Shown here: positions 7,225-13,847 of the stretch, piece after piece
Position numbering within the stretch: the stretch's first letter is position 1
How the letters are laid out: each line of letters begins with the position of its first letter
Assembly: GCA_000496215.1 (NCBI GenBank)
Contig: KI543217.1
Span: 19,511-36,583 of the forward strand
Direction: 5' to 3'
DNA length: 17,073 nt
Origin: an uncultured archaeon A07HN63
Lineage (GTDB): Archaea > Halobacteriota > Halobacteria > Halobacteriales > Haloferacaceae
The notes under the pieces: generated by a model
The model's input: only the letters and a program-made list of their open reading frames with translations
Databases searched by the model: none
Told to the model about the DNA's origin: nothing
Made by a program: the position numbers and the translations under genes

Positions 7225-7392
7225 ATGGCAGACCTTATCGTCAAAGCAGCGGTCAAAGAAGCGCTGAGCGACAAGAATGTGGCGTCTGACTTCTACGACG
7301 CACTCGACGCGGAAGTCGATGAGCTGCTCGAAGACGCAGCCGAGCGAGCCGAGGCCAACGACCGGAAGACGGTCCAGCCTCGGGACCTCTAA
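7225..7392 (+). CDS. 55-residue DUF1931/histone-fold-like protein
   Basis: The reading frame runs from ATG at 7225 to TAA at 7390-7392 and is easily missed because of its size. The product starts MADLIVKAAVKEALSDKNVA, has a long acidic helix (about residues 22-46, FYDALDAEVDELLEDAAERA), and ends ANDRKTVQPRDL. RKTV-x2-x-DL matches the loop before the last helix of archaeal histones (compare AGRKTIKAEDI in HMf-type histones). This kind of short protein is conserved in haloarchaea under DUF1931. It stops where the third histone helix would begin, so it is a shortened fold. Its strong acidity argues against simple DNA wrapping like HMfB. It has its own promoter and terminator and is monocistronic. 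Confidence 0.85.
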   Translation: MADLIVKAAVKEALSDKNVASDFYDALDAEVDELLEDAAERAEANDRKTVQPRDL

Positions 7393-7395
7393 CGA

Positions 7396-7420
7396 CGGAT
7401 CGCTTCGATCCGCTGTTTTT
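7396..7420 (+). terminator. hairpin plus T-run terminator after the histone-fold-like gene
   Basis: A perfect 7-bp stem CGGATCG/CGATCCG (7396-7402 and 7406-7412) with a 3-base loop is followed by five T residues at 7416-7420. It begins 4 bases after the stop codon at 7392. The T-run alone would suit archaeal intrinsic termination, and the hairpin may protect the 3' end. Confidence 0.6.
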
Positions 7421-7511
7421 CGTCCTCAACCGGTGAGCGGCAGCGCTATCGACTACTCCGGCGTCGTCGTCGACTGTCAACGGTCAGTACGTCGTCAGCA
7501 CCCTCTCGATT

Positions 7512-8204
7512 TCAGTACGTCGTCGTCGAGACACCGTCCTCGCTGCCGACCGAGACAGCCGTCACGTAGCCGACAAAGAGTCCGTGGTCGACGACGCCGG
7601 GCAGCCTCGACAGGTCGGTCGCCAGCGACTCGGGGTCGTCGATAGCGCCGAAGTCGGCATCACAGACGAGATTGCCGTTGTCGGTGACGACCGGGCCGTC
7701 CTTGTTGGCCGCCCGCCGGAGCGTTACCTCCCCGCCCAGTGATTCGATTTTCTCGCTGACGACCGGGTGGGCGTCGGGTAGCATCTCGACGGCGACCGTG
7801 TGATCCAGCGTCTCGGCTGTTTTCGTCGGATCGACGACGATATGCAACTCGTCGGCCGCGCCCGCGACGAGCTTCTCGCGGCTGTGGGCCGCGCCGCCGC
7901 CCTTGATGCAGTTGCCGGTGTCGAGGACGATCTGGTCCGCGCCGTCGATAGCAACGTCGATGCCGTCGACCTCGTCGAGGCCGGCGAGCGGGATTCCACA
8001 CTCGATGGCGAGTTCGCGGGCCCCGAAGGAGGTCGGCACGCCGACGATATCGAGGCCGTCGTCGACCGCCTCGCCGAGTGCGCGGATCGCGTAGGCGGCG
8101 GTGCTTCCCGTGCCGAGGCCGACGGTCATCCCCGACTCGACGGTCTGGGCGGCGGCCTCCCCAGCCCGCTGTTTGGCGTCGTCGGAGCCACCAGCTGATT
8201 TCAT
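7512..8204 (-). CDS. rpiA: ribose-5-phosphate isomerase A
   Basis: It interconverts ribose 5-phosphate and ribulose 5-phosphate in the cytosol, supplying ribose for nucleotides. The 230-residue protein has the RpiA signatures: GLGTGST (29-35), the DGAD loop (87-90), and KGGGAAHSREK (101-111) with the catalytic Glu equivalent at E110 and Lys at K101. VVDPTK follows near 123-128. Length is normal. The frame stays open upstream into the antisense of the neighbouring gene region, but the ATG at 8204 (MKSAGGSDDAKQ) fits the family. A weak GTTTGAACC element sits about 25 bases upstream. A 13-base copy of the gene's 3' end recurs just beyond the stop codon. Confidence 0.95.
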   Translation of the reverse strand: MKSAGGSDDAKQRAGEAAAQTVESGMTVGLGTGSTAAYAIRALGEAVDDGLDIVGVPTSFGARELAIECGIPLAGLDEVDGIDVAIDGADQIVLDTGNCIKGGGAAHSREKLVAGAADELHIVVDPTKTAETLDHTVAVEMLPDAHPVVSEKIESLGGEVTLRRAANKDGPVVTDNGNLVCDADFGAIDDPESLATDLSRLPGVVDHGLFVGYVTAVSVGSEDGVSTTTY

Positions 8205-8278
8205 AGGCAGGCCTGTGTGCGGCAGGTTCAAACAGCTATCGGAGGCGACTGCGGTGTCGGCGGGGGCTACGTTCGGAC

Positions 8279-8318
8279 CGTCGCTGTCGCCGTCGGGCCG
8301 TCGCTGTTGTCGTCGGGT
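8279..8318. repeat. 20-bp tandem duplication between rpiA and orc1
   Basis: Two adjacent 20-base units beginning CGTCGCTGT (8279-8298 and 8299-8318) match at 17 of 20 positions. They lie in the 127-base gap just after the orc1-type stop codon and before the rpiA promoter. This is probably replication slippage; no function is evident. Confidence 0.55.
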
Positions 8319-8331
8319 CGCCGCTACGCCG

Positions 8332-9456
8332 TCAGTCGAGGCGGTCGAGAATAGCGCCGCCGTCGTATTCGAGCGTGAGTTCCCGCGACCGGCCACGCCC
8401 GTCAACGTCGGCGTACGTCGCGGTGATGAGCCCGAGCTGGTCGAGCTTGTTGACGAGTTCGGAGTAGCGGGTGTAGCCGAGCTCCGTCTCGTCGTGGAAG
8501 GCGTCGTAGACGTCGCCGGCCTGTTCGCCGTCGTGGTCGATGAGGACCTCCAGCAGCGCGATCTCCGACTCGGAGAGGCCGTCGAGACACCGCGAGAGGT
8601 GAACGTGTTTCGACTTCTCGTAGGCCGCTTCCACGTCCTCCTCGGTGATCTCCCGGGAGGCCCGCATCTCGGCGTGCAGGCCGGCGCGGCGCAGCAGGTC
8701 GATGCCGACCCGGAGGTCGCCGCTGTCGGCGGTGTACTCGGTGACGAGGTCGAGCTGGGGCGCGCCGATGACATCGTCGTGGAACCCGCGGTCGATCCGT
8801 TCCTGCAGGATCGACGTGATCTCGTCGCGGCCGTACCGCGGGAAGTAGACCTCCTCGGGTCTGAAGACGCTCTGGACGCGGCCGTCGAGGTCGTCGATCA
8901 CGTCGAGGGAGAGATCCGAGGAGACGACGACGACGCCGATCTTCGAGCCGGGATGGGTTTCGTGGGCGCGCAACAGCGAGTACAGCGTGTCGCTGGCCTC
9001 GTTTTCGTAGTAGAGGTAATTGATGTCGTCGAGCGCGACGACGAGCACCGTGTCGTCGTCGACCAGCCGGTCGGTCAACTGGCCGAAGAGTTTCTTGAAG
9101 GAGACGCCGGAGGCGGGTGGTTCGTAGTCGAAGACGCCCTCGAAGAGCTGGGAGAAGACCGCATATCGCGTCGCGTTGACCTGACAGTTGACGCGGACGA
9201 CCTCGACAGTCGTCTCGCCGCCGAGTTCGCCGAACAGCTTCTGGACGGCGGTGGTCTTCCCGGTGCCGGGCGGGCCGCGGATCATCGCGTTCAGCGGCCG
9301 CGAGCCGCGCACCGCGGGCCGGAGCGCGTATTTCAGGCTCTCGAGCTGGCTTTCGCGGTGCCGGAACGTCTCGGGGAGGTAGTCGATCTCGAAGACGTGT
9401 TCGTTACGGAACACGGACTCGTCCCACGAGAGCATCTCGTCGGGCTCGTCAGCCAT
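8332..9456 (-). CDS. Orc1/Cdc6-type AAA+ replication protein
   Basis: Orc1/Cdc6 proteins bind origin repeats and load the MCM helicase. This 374-residue protein has Walker A GPPGTGKTT (61-69), Walker B VLVVALDD (137-144), a box VII arginine in DGRVQSVF (R193), a sensor-2-type segment GDLRVGIDLLRRAG, and a C-terminal winged helix (about 290-370; EIALLEVLIDHDGEQAGDVYDAF...). Two positions differ from the textbook form: Walker B is LDD rather than LDE, and sensor 1 reads VVSSDLSL (178-185) instead of ISNDL. Haloarchaea carry many Orc paralogues and this one may be specialised. I see no origin-type repeats next to it. The start ATG at 9456 has a GATTAAGTA element 27 bases upstream. Confidence 0.93.
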   Translation of the reverse strand: MADEPDEMLSWDESVFRNEHVFEIDYLPETFRHRESQLESLKYALRPAVRGSRPLNAMIRGPPGTGKTTAVQKLFGELGGETTVEVVRVNCQVNATRYAVFSQLFEGVFDYEPPASGVSFKKLFGQLTDRLVDDDTVLVVALDDINYLYYENEASDTLYSLLRAHETHPGSKIGVVVVSSDLSLDVIDDLDGRVQSVFRPEEVYFPRYGRDEITSILQERIDRGFHDDVIGAPQLDLVTEYTADSGDLRVGIDLLRRAGLHAEMRASREITEEDVEAAYEKSKHVHLSRCLDGLSESEIALLEVLIDHDGEQAGDVYDAFHDETELGYTRYSELVNKLDQLGLITATYADVDGRGRSRELTLEYDGGAILDRLD

Positions 9457-9480
9457 CTGGGTGTGTGAATCCGCGCTGTC

Positions 9481-9491
9481 TACTTAATCGT
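9481..9491 (-). promoter_or_regulatory. TATA-like promoter of the Orc1/Cdc6 gene
   Basis: On the minus strand ACGATTAAGTA is centred about 28-30 bases upstream of the ATG at 9456. The same 11-mer recurs before thpR at the same spacing. Confidence 0.55.
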
Positions 9492-9530
9492 TCCCCGCAG
9501 GCCGGCTGGCTGTTACCAGCACTCAGGCGG

Positions 9531-10091
9531 TCACAGCTCGATTTCGCTGACCGTCTCGTAGACCGGGCCGTCGTCGGTCAGCGTGCTCTCGGTGAGCCGG
9601 ATTGCGTCGACGCTGAACGTGCCGACCGTCGGATCGCGCTCGGTGACGAGTCGCTGAACGGTTTCCTTCCCGCGGGCGTCGTCCATCCGCGCCAGCGTGA
9701 TGTGTGGCGTGAACCCGTGATCTTCGCTTTCGAAACCCAACGCCGTTAGCTCGGTTTCGACCGCCTCGGCCAGTTGCGTGAGCTCGGTGTCGCCACCGCC
9801 GTCCCGAACCCCGGCCCAGACGACGCTGATGTAGTCGAGCGAGGGAAAGACGCCCAGCCCGCCGACCGTGCAGTCGAAGGGGGCGACGCCCGCGTCGGCG
9901 ACAGCGGTTTCGAGGGCCGACTCGATTTCGTCGACCCGGTCGGGATCGGTGTCGCCGAGGAACTTGAGCGTGACGTGGGCCTGTGTCGGATCGGTCAGCC
10001 GCAGTCCCGCACAGTCCTCGAAGGCGGCCTGTGTGTCGGCAACGCTGTCGGCGAGCGACGAGGGCAGGTCGACGCTGACGAAGAGTCGCAT
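9531..10091 (-). CDS. thpR: RNA 2',3'-cyclic phosphodiesterase (2H family)
   Basis: The enzyme opens 2',3'-cyclic phosphate ends of RNA to 2'-phosphates; the family was first described as 2'-5' RNA ligase (LigT). The 186-residue protein carries both 2H catalytic motifs, HVTLKF at residue 39 and HITLAR at residue 130, at the usual spacing, and begins MRLFVSVDLP as the family does. The open frame extends to 10163, but the ATG at 10091 has a TATA-like element about 29 bases upstream. It lies 75 bases upstream of the Orc1/Cdc6 gene on the same strand, yet that gene has its own promoter. It is divergent from uvsE. The cellular substrate (tRNA halves, splicing intermediates) is not determined by sequence. 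Confidence 0.93.
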   Translation of the reverse strand: MRLFVSVDLPSSLADSVADTQAAFEDCAGLRLTDPTQAHVTLKFLGDTDPDRVDEIESALETAVADAGVAPFDCTVGGLGVFPSLDYISVVWAGVRDGGGDTELTQLAEAVETELTALGFESEDHGFTPHITLARMDDARGKETVQRLVTERDPTVGTFSVDAIRLTESTLTDDGPVYETVSEIEL

Positions 10092-10116
10092 CCACTCGAC
10101 TGTATCCGTGAGTCGG

Positions 10117-10128
10117 TACTTAATCGTG
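10117..10128 (-). promoter_or_regulatory. TATA-like promoter of thpR
   Basis: On the minus strand ACGATTAAGTA is centred about 29-31 bases upstream of the thpR ATG at 10091, identical to the element before the neighbouring Orc1/Cdc6 gene. Confidence 0.55.
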
Positions 10129-10193
10129 ACCCAGTCGCTCCCACCGGACCGACCGGAACCCATACTGGCGCTGATCGCCTACAGTAGATATCT

Positions 10194-11156
10194 GTGGTAT
10201 CTCAGTCGACACAGTCCGCGAACCCACCCACGACATCGGAGTCCCGTAGCCCGCGGTTCGGCTACGCCGCGCTGAACCGCACCCTCCGCGAGGACGACGT
10301 GCGAACCAATCGCGGCATGCAGCAGGCGACCTTCGAGGAACGCGGCCTCTCGTATGCGGGCGAGCTCGCCGAACAGAACATCCGGGGTGTCAGGCGGATC
10401 ATCGAGTGGAACCTCGATCACGACATCCGGTTTTACCGCATCACCTCTGATCTCATCCCGTGGTACAGCCAGTACGAACTCGACGAACTGCCGAACAGCG
10501 AGACCGTCCTCGACCTGCTTGCCGAGATTGGTGACCTCGCCGCCGCCAACGACGTTCGATTGACCTTCCACCCCAGTCACTTCGTCAAACTCGGCAGTCC
10601 GACCGAGTCGGTCGTTGACAACGCGGTCAGGGATCTCGAATGCCACGGCACGCTCATGGACGCTCTCGGGCTCTCGCGGTCGCCGTACAACTCGATCAAC
10701 GTTCACATCGGTGCGCATTACGACGACAAGGAAGCGACGGCCGAACGGTTCTGTGCGGCGGTCGACCGGCTGTCGCCGGCGGTTCGCTCCCGGCTGACGG
10801 TCGAAAACGACGATACAGAGTCGCTGTGGAGCGTCCCCGAACTCGTGGCGTCCGTCCACGACGAGATCGGGGTTCCCGTGGTCTACGACGACCTCCACCA
10901 CCAGTTCACGGATCGCGGTTACACCCGCGCGGAAGCGATGACGATGGCCGTCGAGACGTGGGACGACATACGGCCGATTATCCACTACAGCGAGCCCCGG
11001 CGGCTCCACGAGGCCGATCCGGCGGTGTCGCCACAGAATCACTCCGACTACGTCGCTGGCCCAATCTCCACCTACGGGCACGCGGTCGACGTGATGATCG
11101 AGGCGAAAATGAAGGAACAGGCCGTGCTGCAGTATCGGGCGCGACACGCCGACTGA
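10194..11156 (+). CDS. uvsE: UV-damage endonuclease
   Basis: UvsE/UVDE nicks DNA 5' of UV photoproducts and some other lesions, giving an alternative to UvrABC and photolyase. The 320-residue protein has the TIM-barrel metal site: H126 (FHPSH), H171 (NVHIGAH), E204 (TVENDD), the YDDLHH cluster (231-236), H264 (IIHYSEPR), H283 (NHSDYV) and E303 (IEAKMKE). The conserved start RFGYAALN is at residue 21. The GTG at 10194 is the only possible start, since an in-frame TAG at 10185-10187 lies just upstream and no start codon lies between GTG and RFGYA. No good TATA element stands 27 bases upstream. A palindrome AGATATCT (10186-10193) abuts the start codon. It is divergent from thpR. Confidence 0.95.
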   Translation: MVSQSTQSANPPTTSESRSPRFGYAALNRTLREDDVRTNRGMQQATFEERGLSYAGELAEQNIRGVRRIIEWNLDHDIRFYRITSDLIPWYSQYELDELPNSETVLDLLAEIGDLAAANDVRLTFHPSHFVKLGSPTESVVDNAVRDLECHGTLMDALGLSRSPYNSINVHIGAHYDDKEATAERFCAAVDRLSPAVRSRLTVENDDTESLWSVPELVASVHDEIGVPVVYDDLHHQFTDRGYTRAEAMTMAVETWDDIRPIIHYSEPRRLHEADPAVSPQNHSDYVAGPISTYGHAVDVMIEAKMKEQAVLQYRARHAD

Positions 11157-11228
11157 TCGGCGGACCCGATAGCGACGTCGACAGACGCTGACGCAACCCT
11201 TACCCGATGTGGCATTGAATTATCGGAC

Positions 11229-11978
11229 ATGAGTGAAGACGACGCTGACGCCGACCGCTCGCACGCCTTCTCCGAGGGGCAGGGCGTCGACGAGGAGTAC
11301 GAGGAGTTCACGCTCGATCCGGCTGAGCTGGGCGTCGATCCATCGCAGGTCGATCCACTCGACTCGCGGGTCGTGACCGACCTGCTCGACGAGCGCGATA
11401 TCTCGGCCGATCAGGTCGACGTGCAGGAACTCATCGAGGTCGGGCTCTCCTACATGGAGATCAACCGCCACGAGGAGGCGACCGAGGCCTTCGAGCGCGC
11501 GGCCCGGTTCGCCGAGGATGATTCCCTCGACGAACAGGAGGCGTGGGTGAACAAGGGCGTCGCCCACGGCCAGCTGGAGGAGTACGACGAGGCTATCGGC
11601 GCCTATCAGGAGGCGTTGCGGATCGACGACGACTCCGAACACGCCGCCACCGCCGAGACCAACCTCGCCTACGCGCTGTGGGAGTTCGGACGCACCGAGG
11701 AGGCCCTCGAACACGCCGAACGCGCCGTCGAGATCGATCCTCGCTTCCCGCAGGCGTGGTACAACCGCGGGTTCTTCCTCGTCGAACGCGGCCTGACCGA
11801 GGACGCGCTCAACGCCTTCGATAACGCGATCCGGCTGGGGATGCGGAACGCCGAAATCTTAGAGGAGAAGGCCCGCGCGCTCGAAGAACTCGGCCGCGAG
11901 GAGGAAGCACAGGACGTTATCGAGGAGGCCGAGGAGATGCGCGCCGAGGCGGAAGAAGAGCTTACAGAGGAGTTCTAA
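11229..11978 (+). CDS. TPR repeat protein
   Basis: The 249-residue acidic protein has a disordered N-terminus (1-45), then about five tetratricopeptide repeats at roughly 69-97, 104-137, 141-171, 175-205 and 207-235. Typical TPR positions are visible (YMEINRHEEATEAFERA, AYALWEFGRTEEALEHAERA, WYNRGFFLVERGLTEDALNAF). The C-terminal 20 residues are almost all Glu and Ala. There is no signal or membrane segment, so it is a cytosolic protein-binding scaffold of unknown partner. A CCCTTACCC element lies about 29 bases before the ATG. The stop codon overlaps the start of the DUF424 gene by one base (TAATG), so the two are translationally coupled and likely work together. Confidence 0.9.
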   Translation: MSEDDADADRSHAFSEGQGVDEEYEEFTLDPAELGVDPSQVDPLDSRVVTDLLDERDISADQVDVQELIEVGLSYMEINRHEEATEAFERAARFAEDDSLDEQEAWVNKGVAHGQLEEYDEAIGAYQEALRIDDDSEHAATAETNLAYALWEFGRTEEALEHAERAVEIDPRFPQAWYNRGFFLVERGLTEDALNAFDNAIRLGMRNAEILEEKARALEELGREEEAQDVIEEAEEMRAEAEEELTEEF

Positions 11979-12277
11979 TGTTACTGCGCGAACGAGAGAC
12001 ACCCGAGGGGTTGCTGGTCTCGGTCTGCGACGAGGCCTGCCTCGGCGAAACGTACGAGAACGGCGATATCACGCTGGAGGTCGACGAAGAGTTCTACGGT
12101 GGCGACGAGGCCGTCGACGCCGAGCCCGACGCTGTCGTCGACGCCCTTCAGCGGGCCAGCGTCGCCAACATCGTCGGTGCCGAATCCGTCGCTGTCGCTG
12201 TCGATGCCGGCCTGGTTGACGAGGGAACTGTTCTTGAAGTCGAGACGACGAAACACGCGCAGTTGATGTGGCTGTAA
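11978..12277 (+). CDS. DUF424 family protein
   Basis: The 99-residue protein starts MLLRERETPEGLLVSVCDEACLGETY and ends with HAQLMWL. A middle DITLEVDEEFYGGDEA segment and a SVANIVGAESVAVAVDAGLV segment match the archaeal DUF424 family. The family is widespread in archaea, has been structurally determined, and has no established function; a link with translation has been suggested by gene neighbourhoods but is not shown here. Its ATG shares one base with the stop of the TPR gene, so it is the second gene of a two-gene operon. A block of degenerate tandem repeats begins three bases after its stop. Confidence 0.85.
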   Translation: MLLRERETPEGLLVSVCDEACLGETYENGDITLEVDEEFYGGDEAVDAEPDAVVDALQRASVANIVGAESVAVAVDAGLVDEGTVLEVETTKHAQLMWL

Positions 12278-12280
12278 GCG

Positions 12281-12395
12281 GGCTCGACTGTCACCTGGCT
12301 CGACTTCACCCGGCTCGACTGCAGCCTCGGTCCGACTGACGCCCTGCTCAACTGCAGCTCCGGTTCGACTGCAGCCCGGATTGACCACTGCTTCG
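12281..12395. repeat. seven degenerate tandem repeats of about 16 bases
   Basis: Seven consecutive units of 15-18 bases with consensus GGCTCGACTGCAGCCC fill 12281-12395, starting at 12281, 12297, 12312, 12329, 12346, 12362 and 12378. Units 3, 5 and 6 keep CTGCAG; units 1, 2, 4 and 7 have diverged. The block lies between the DUF424 stop (12277) and the sufS promoter. The units are contiguous with no spacers, so this is a minisatellite, not a CRISPR array. Length variation and substitutions suggest an old expansion. Confidence 0.8.
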
Positions 12396-12509
12396 CGTCG
12401 AACCGTGTATTCGACTGCTAACGGTCTCGCTGTGCTGCAATCGGATTTCGTTTCACGCGTTTTGGCGGACCGAAGACGTGTTACCCCCGGGGCTCCTACG
12501 AGATATGTA

Positions 12510-13787
12510 ATGAGTACGCAGCAACCGTATCCCATCGATGTCGAGGCGATCAGGGCTGATTTCCCGGTTCTCGACCGCAACGTGGGCGGCGACATGAGCA
12601 CGCCCGGCGAGGGCGAGGGTGACACCGAACCGCTCGTCTATCTCGACAACGGCGCGACCAGCCAGACGCCCGAACCCGTCGTCGACAGCATCGTCGACTA
12701 CTACTACAACTACAACGCCAATGTTCACCGCGGTATCCACCAGCTGAGTCAGGAGGCCAGCGTCGCCTACGAGGAGGCCCACGACAGCGTCGCCGACTTC
12801 ATCGGCGCCGACGGCCGCGAGGAGATCGTCTTCGTCAAGAACACCACCGAGGCGATGAACCTCGTTGCCTACGCGTGGGGGCTGAGCGAACTCGGCGAGG
12901 GCGACTCGGTGGTTGCCACGCAGATGGAACACCACGCTTCGCTGGTGACGTGGCAACAGATCTGCAAGCGCACCGGCGCGGAACTCCGCTTCATCGAGAT
13001 CGACGACGATGGCTATCTGGATATGGAGCACGCCGCCGAACTCATCGACGACTCCACCGAGATGGTCTCGCTGCTCCACGTCTCGAACACGCTGGGGACG
13101 ATCAATCCCGTCGAAGAAATCACGGAGATGGCCCACGAGGTCGACGCCTACTCCTTTGTCGACGGCGCGCAGGCAGTGCCAACCCGGCCGGTCGATGTCG
13201 GCGATATCGACGCCGACTTCTACGCCTTCTCCGGCCACAAGATGCTCGGCCCGACCGGGATCGGCGTCCTCTACGGCAAAGAGCACATCCTCGAATCGAT
13301 GCAGCCGTACCTCTACGGCGGCGACATGATCCGGAAGGTCACCTACGAGGAGTCGACGTGGGAGGATCTGCCGTGGAAGTTCGAGGCCGGCACGCCCTCT
13401 ATCGCGCAGGCGGTCGCCCTCGACGCCGCCATCGACTATCTCGAAGATATCGGCATGGCGAACGTGAAGGCTCACGAGGACCTGCTCGCCGAGTACGCCC
13501 ACGAACAGCTCAGCGAGTACGACGACGTGACGATCTACGGCCCGCCGGGCGACGACCGCGGCGGTCTCGTCTCGTTCAACGTCGATAGCGTCCACGCCCA
13601 CGACCTCTCCAGCATTCTCAACGACCACGCTGTCGCCGTCCGGGCCGGCGATCACTGCACGCAGCCGCTGCACGACACGCTTGGCGCGGCAGCCACCGCG
13701 CGGGCGTCCTTCTACATTTACAACACCCGCGAGGAGATCGACCACCTCGTCGACGCCGTCGACAGCGCACGCGAGCTATTCGCGTAG
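12510..13787 (+). CDS. sufS: cysteine desulfurase, SufS type
   Basis: This PLP enzyme removes sulfur from cysteine as an enzyme persulfide for Fe-S cluster building. The 425-residue protein has the PLP lysine K244 in SGHKMLGPTG, the HHASLVTW segment near 141-148, the DGAQAVP motif near 218-224, and the persulfide cysteine C383 in RAGDHCTQPL. This is the group II (SufS/CsdA) arrangement. Between the N-terminal helix and LVYLDNGAT there is a Gly/Glu-rich insertion (about residues 28-40) beyond the usual few residues. The frame is open from 12381, but the ATG at 12510 fits the family N-terminus and has a GTGTTACC element about 28 bases upstream. No SufB, SufD or SufU/IscU-like gene is adjacent in the window. 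It converges with the HEAT-like gene. Confidence 0.95.
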   Translation: MSTQQPYPIDVEAIRADFPVLDRNVGGDMSTPGEGEGDTEPLVYLDNGATSQTPEPVVDSIVDYYYNYNANVHRGIHQLSQEASVAYEEAHDSVADFIGADGREEIVFVKNTTEAMNLVAYAWGLSELGEGDSVVATQMEHHASLVTWQQICKRTGAELRFIEIDDDGYLDMEHAAELIDDSTEMVSLLHVSNTLGTINPVEEITEMAHEVDAYSFVDGAQAVPTRPVDVGDIDADFYAFSGHKMLGPTGIGVLYGKEHILESMQPYLYGGDMIRKVTYEESTWEDLPWKFEAGTPSIAQAVALDAAIDYLEDIGMANVKAHEDLLAEYAHEQLSEYDDVTIYGPPGDDRGGLVSFNVDSVHAHDLSSILNDHAVAVRAGDHCTQPLHDTLGAAATARASFYIYNTREEIDHLVDAVDSARELFA

Positions 13788-13847
13788 AACGGCCACACGC
13801 CCAGTCGCGCAGGCTGGCTACACACAGCTACCGGCGTCGCCGGCGCG

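Noticed and set aside
8205..8331. Replication origin next to the Orc1/Cdc6 gene
   Set aside because: The gap is short and GC-rich, with no ORB-like inverted repeats and no AT-rich unwinding element.
8205..8774. N-terminal extension of the rpiA frame into the orc1 gene
   Set aside because: The extension is Ser/Thr/Arg-rich shadow sequence; the RpiA family start is at 8204.
8101..9468. 455-residue plus-strand open frame opposite the Orc1/Cdc6 gene
   Set aside because: It mirrors the real gene and its Val/Asp/Glu/Gly-rich repeats are the reverse-strand image of acidic codons.
10179..11147. 322-residue minus-strand open frame opposite uvsE
   Set aside because: It is antisense to uvsE, whose metal ligands are all present.
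12281..12395. CRISPR array
   Set aside because: The units are contiguous, too short and too divergent, with no unique spacers and no cas genes nearby.
12381..12509. 43-residue N-terminal extension of sufS
   Set aside because: It is not family-like, overlaps the tandem repeats and the promoter, and the ATG at 12510 fits known SufS starts.
12453..13745. 430-residue minus-strand open frame opposite sufS
   Set aside because: It is antisense to a complete cysteine desulfurase with all catalytic motifs.
13831..13843. Shared terminator between sufS and the HEAT-like gene (CCGGCG-T-CGCCGG)
   Set aside because: The palindrome has a one-base centre and no T-run on either strand, so it is not convincing as a terminator in GC-rich DNA.
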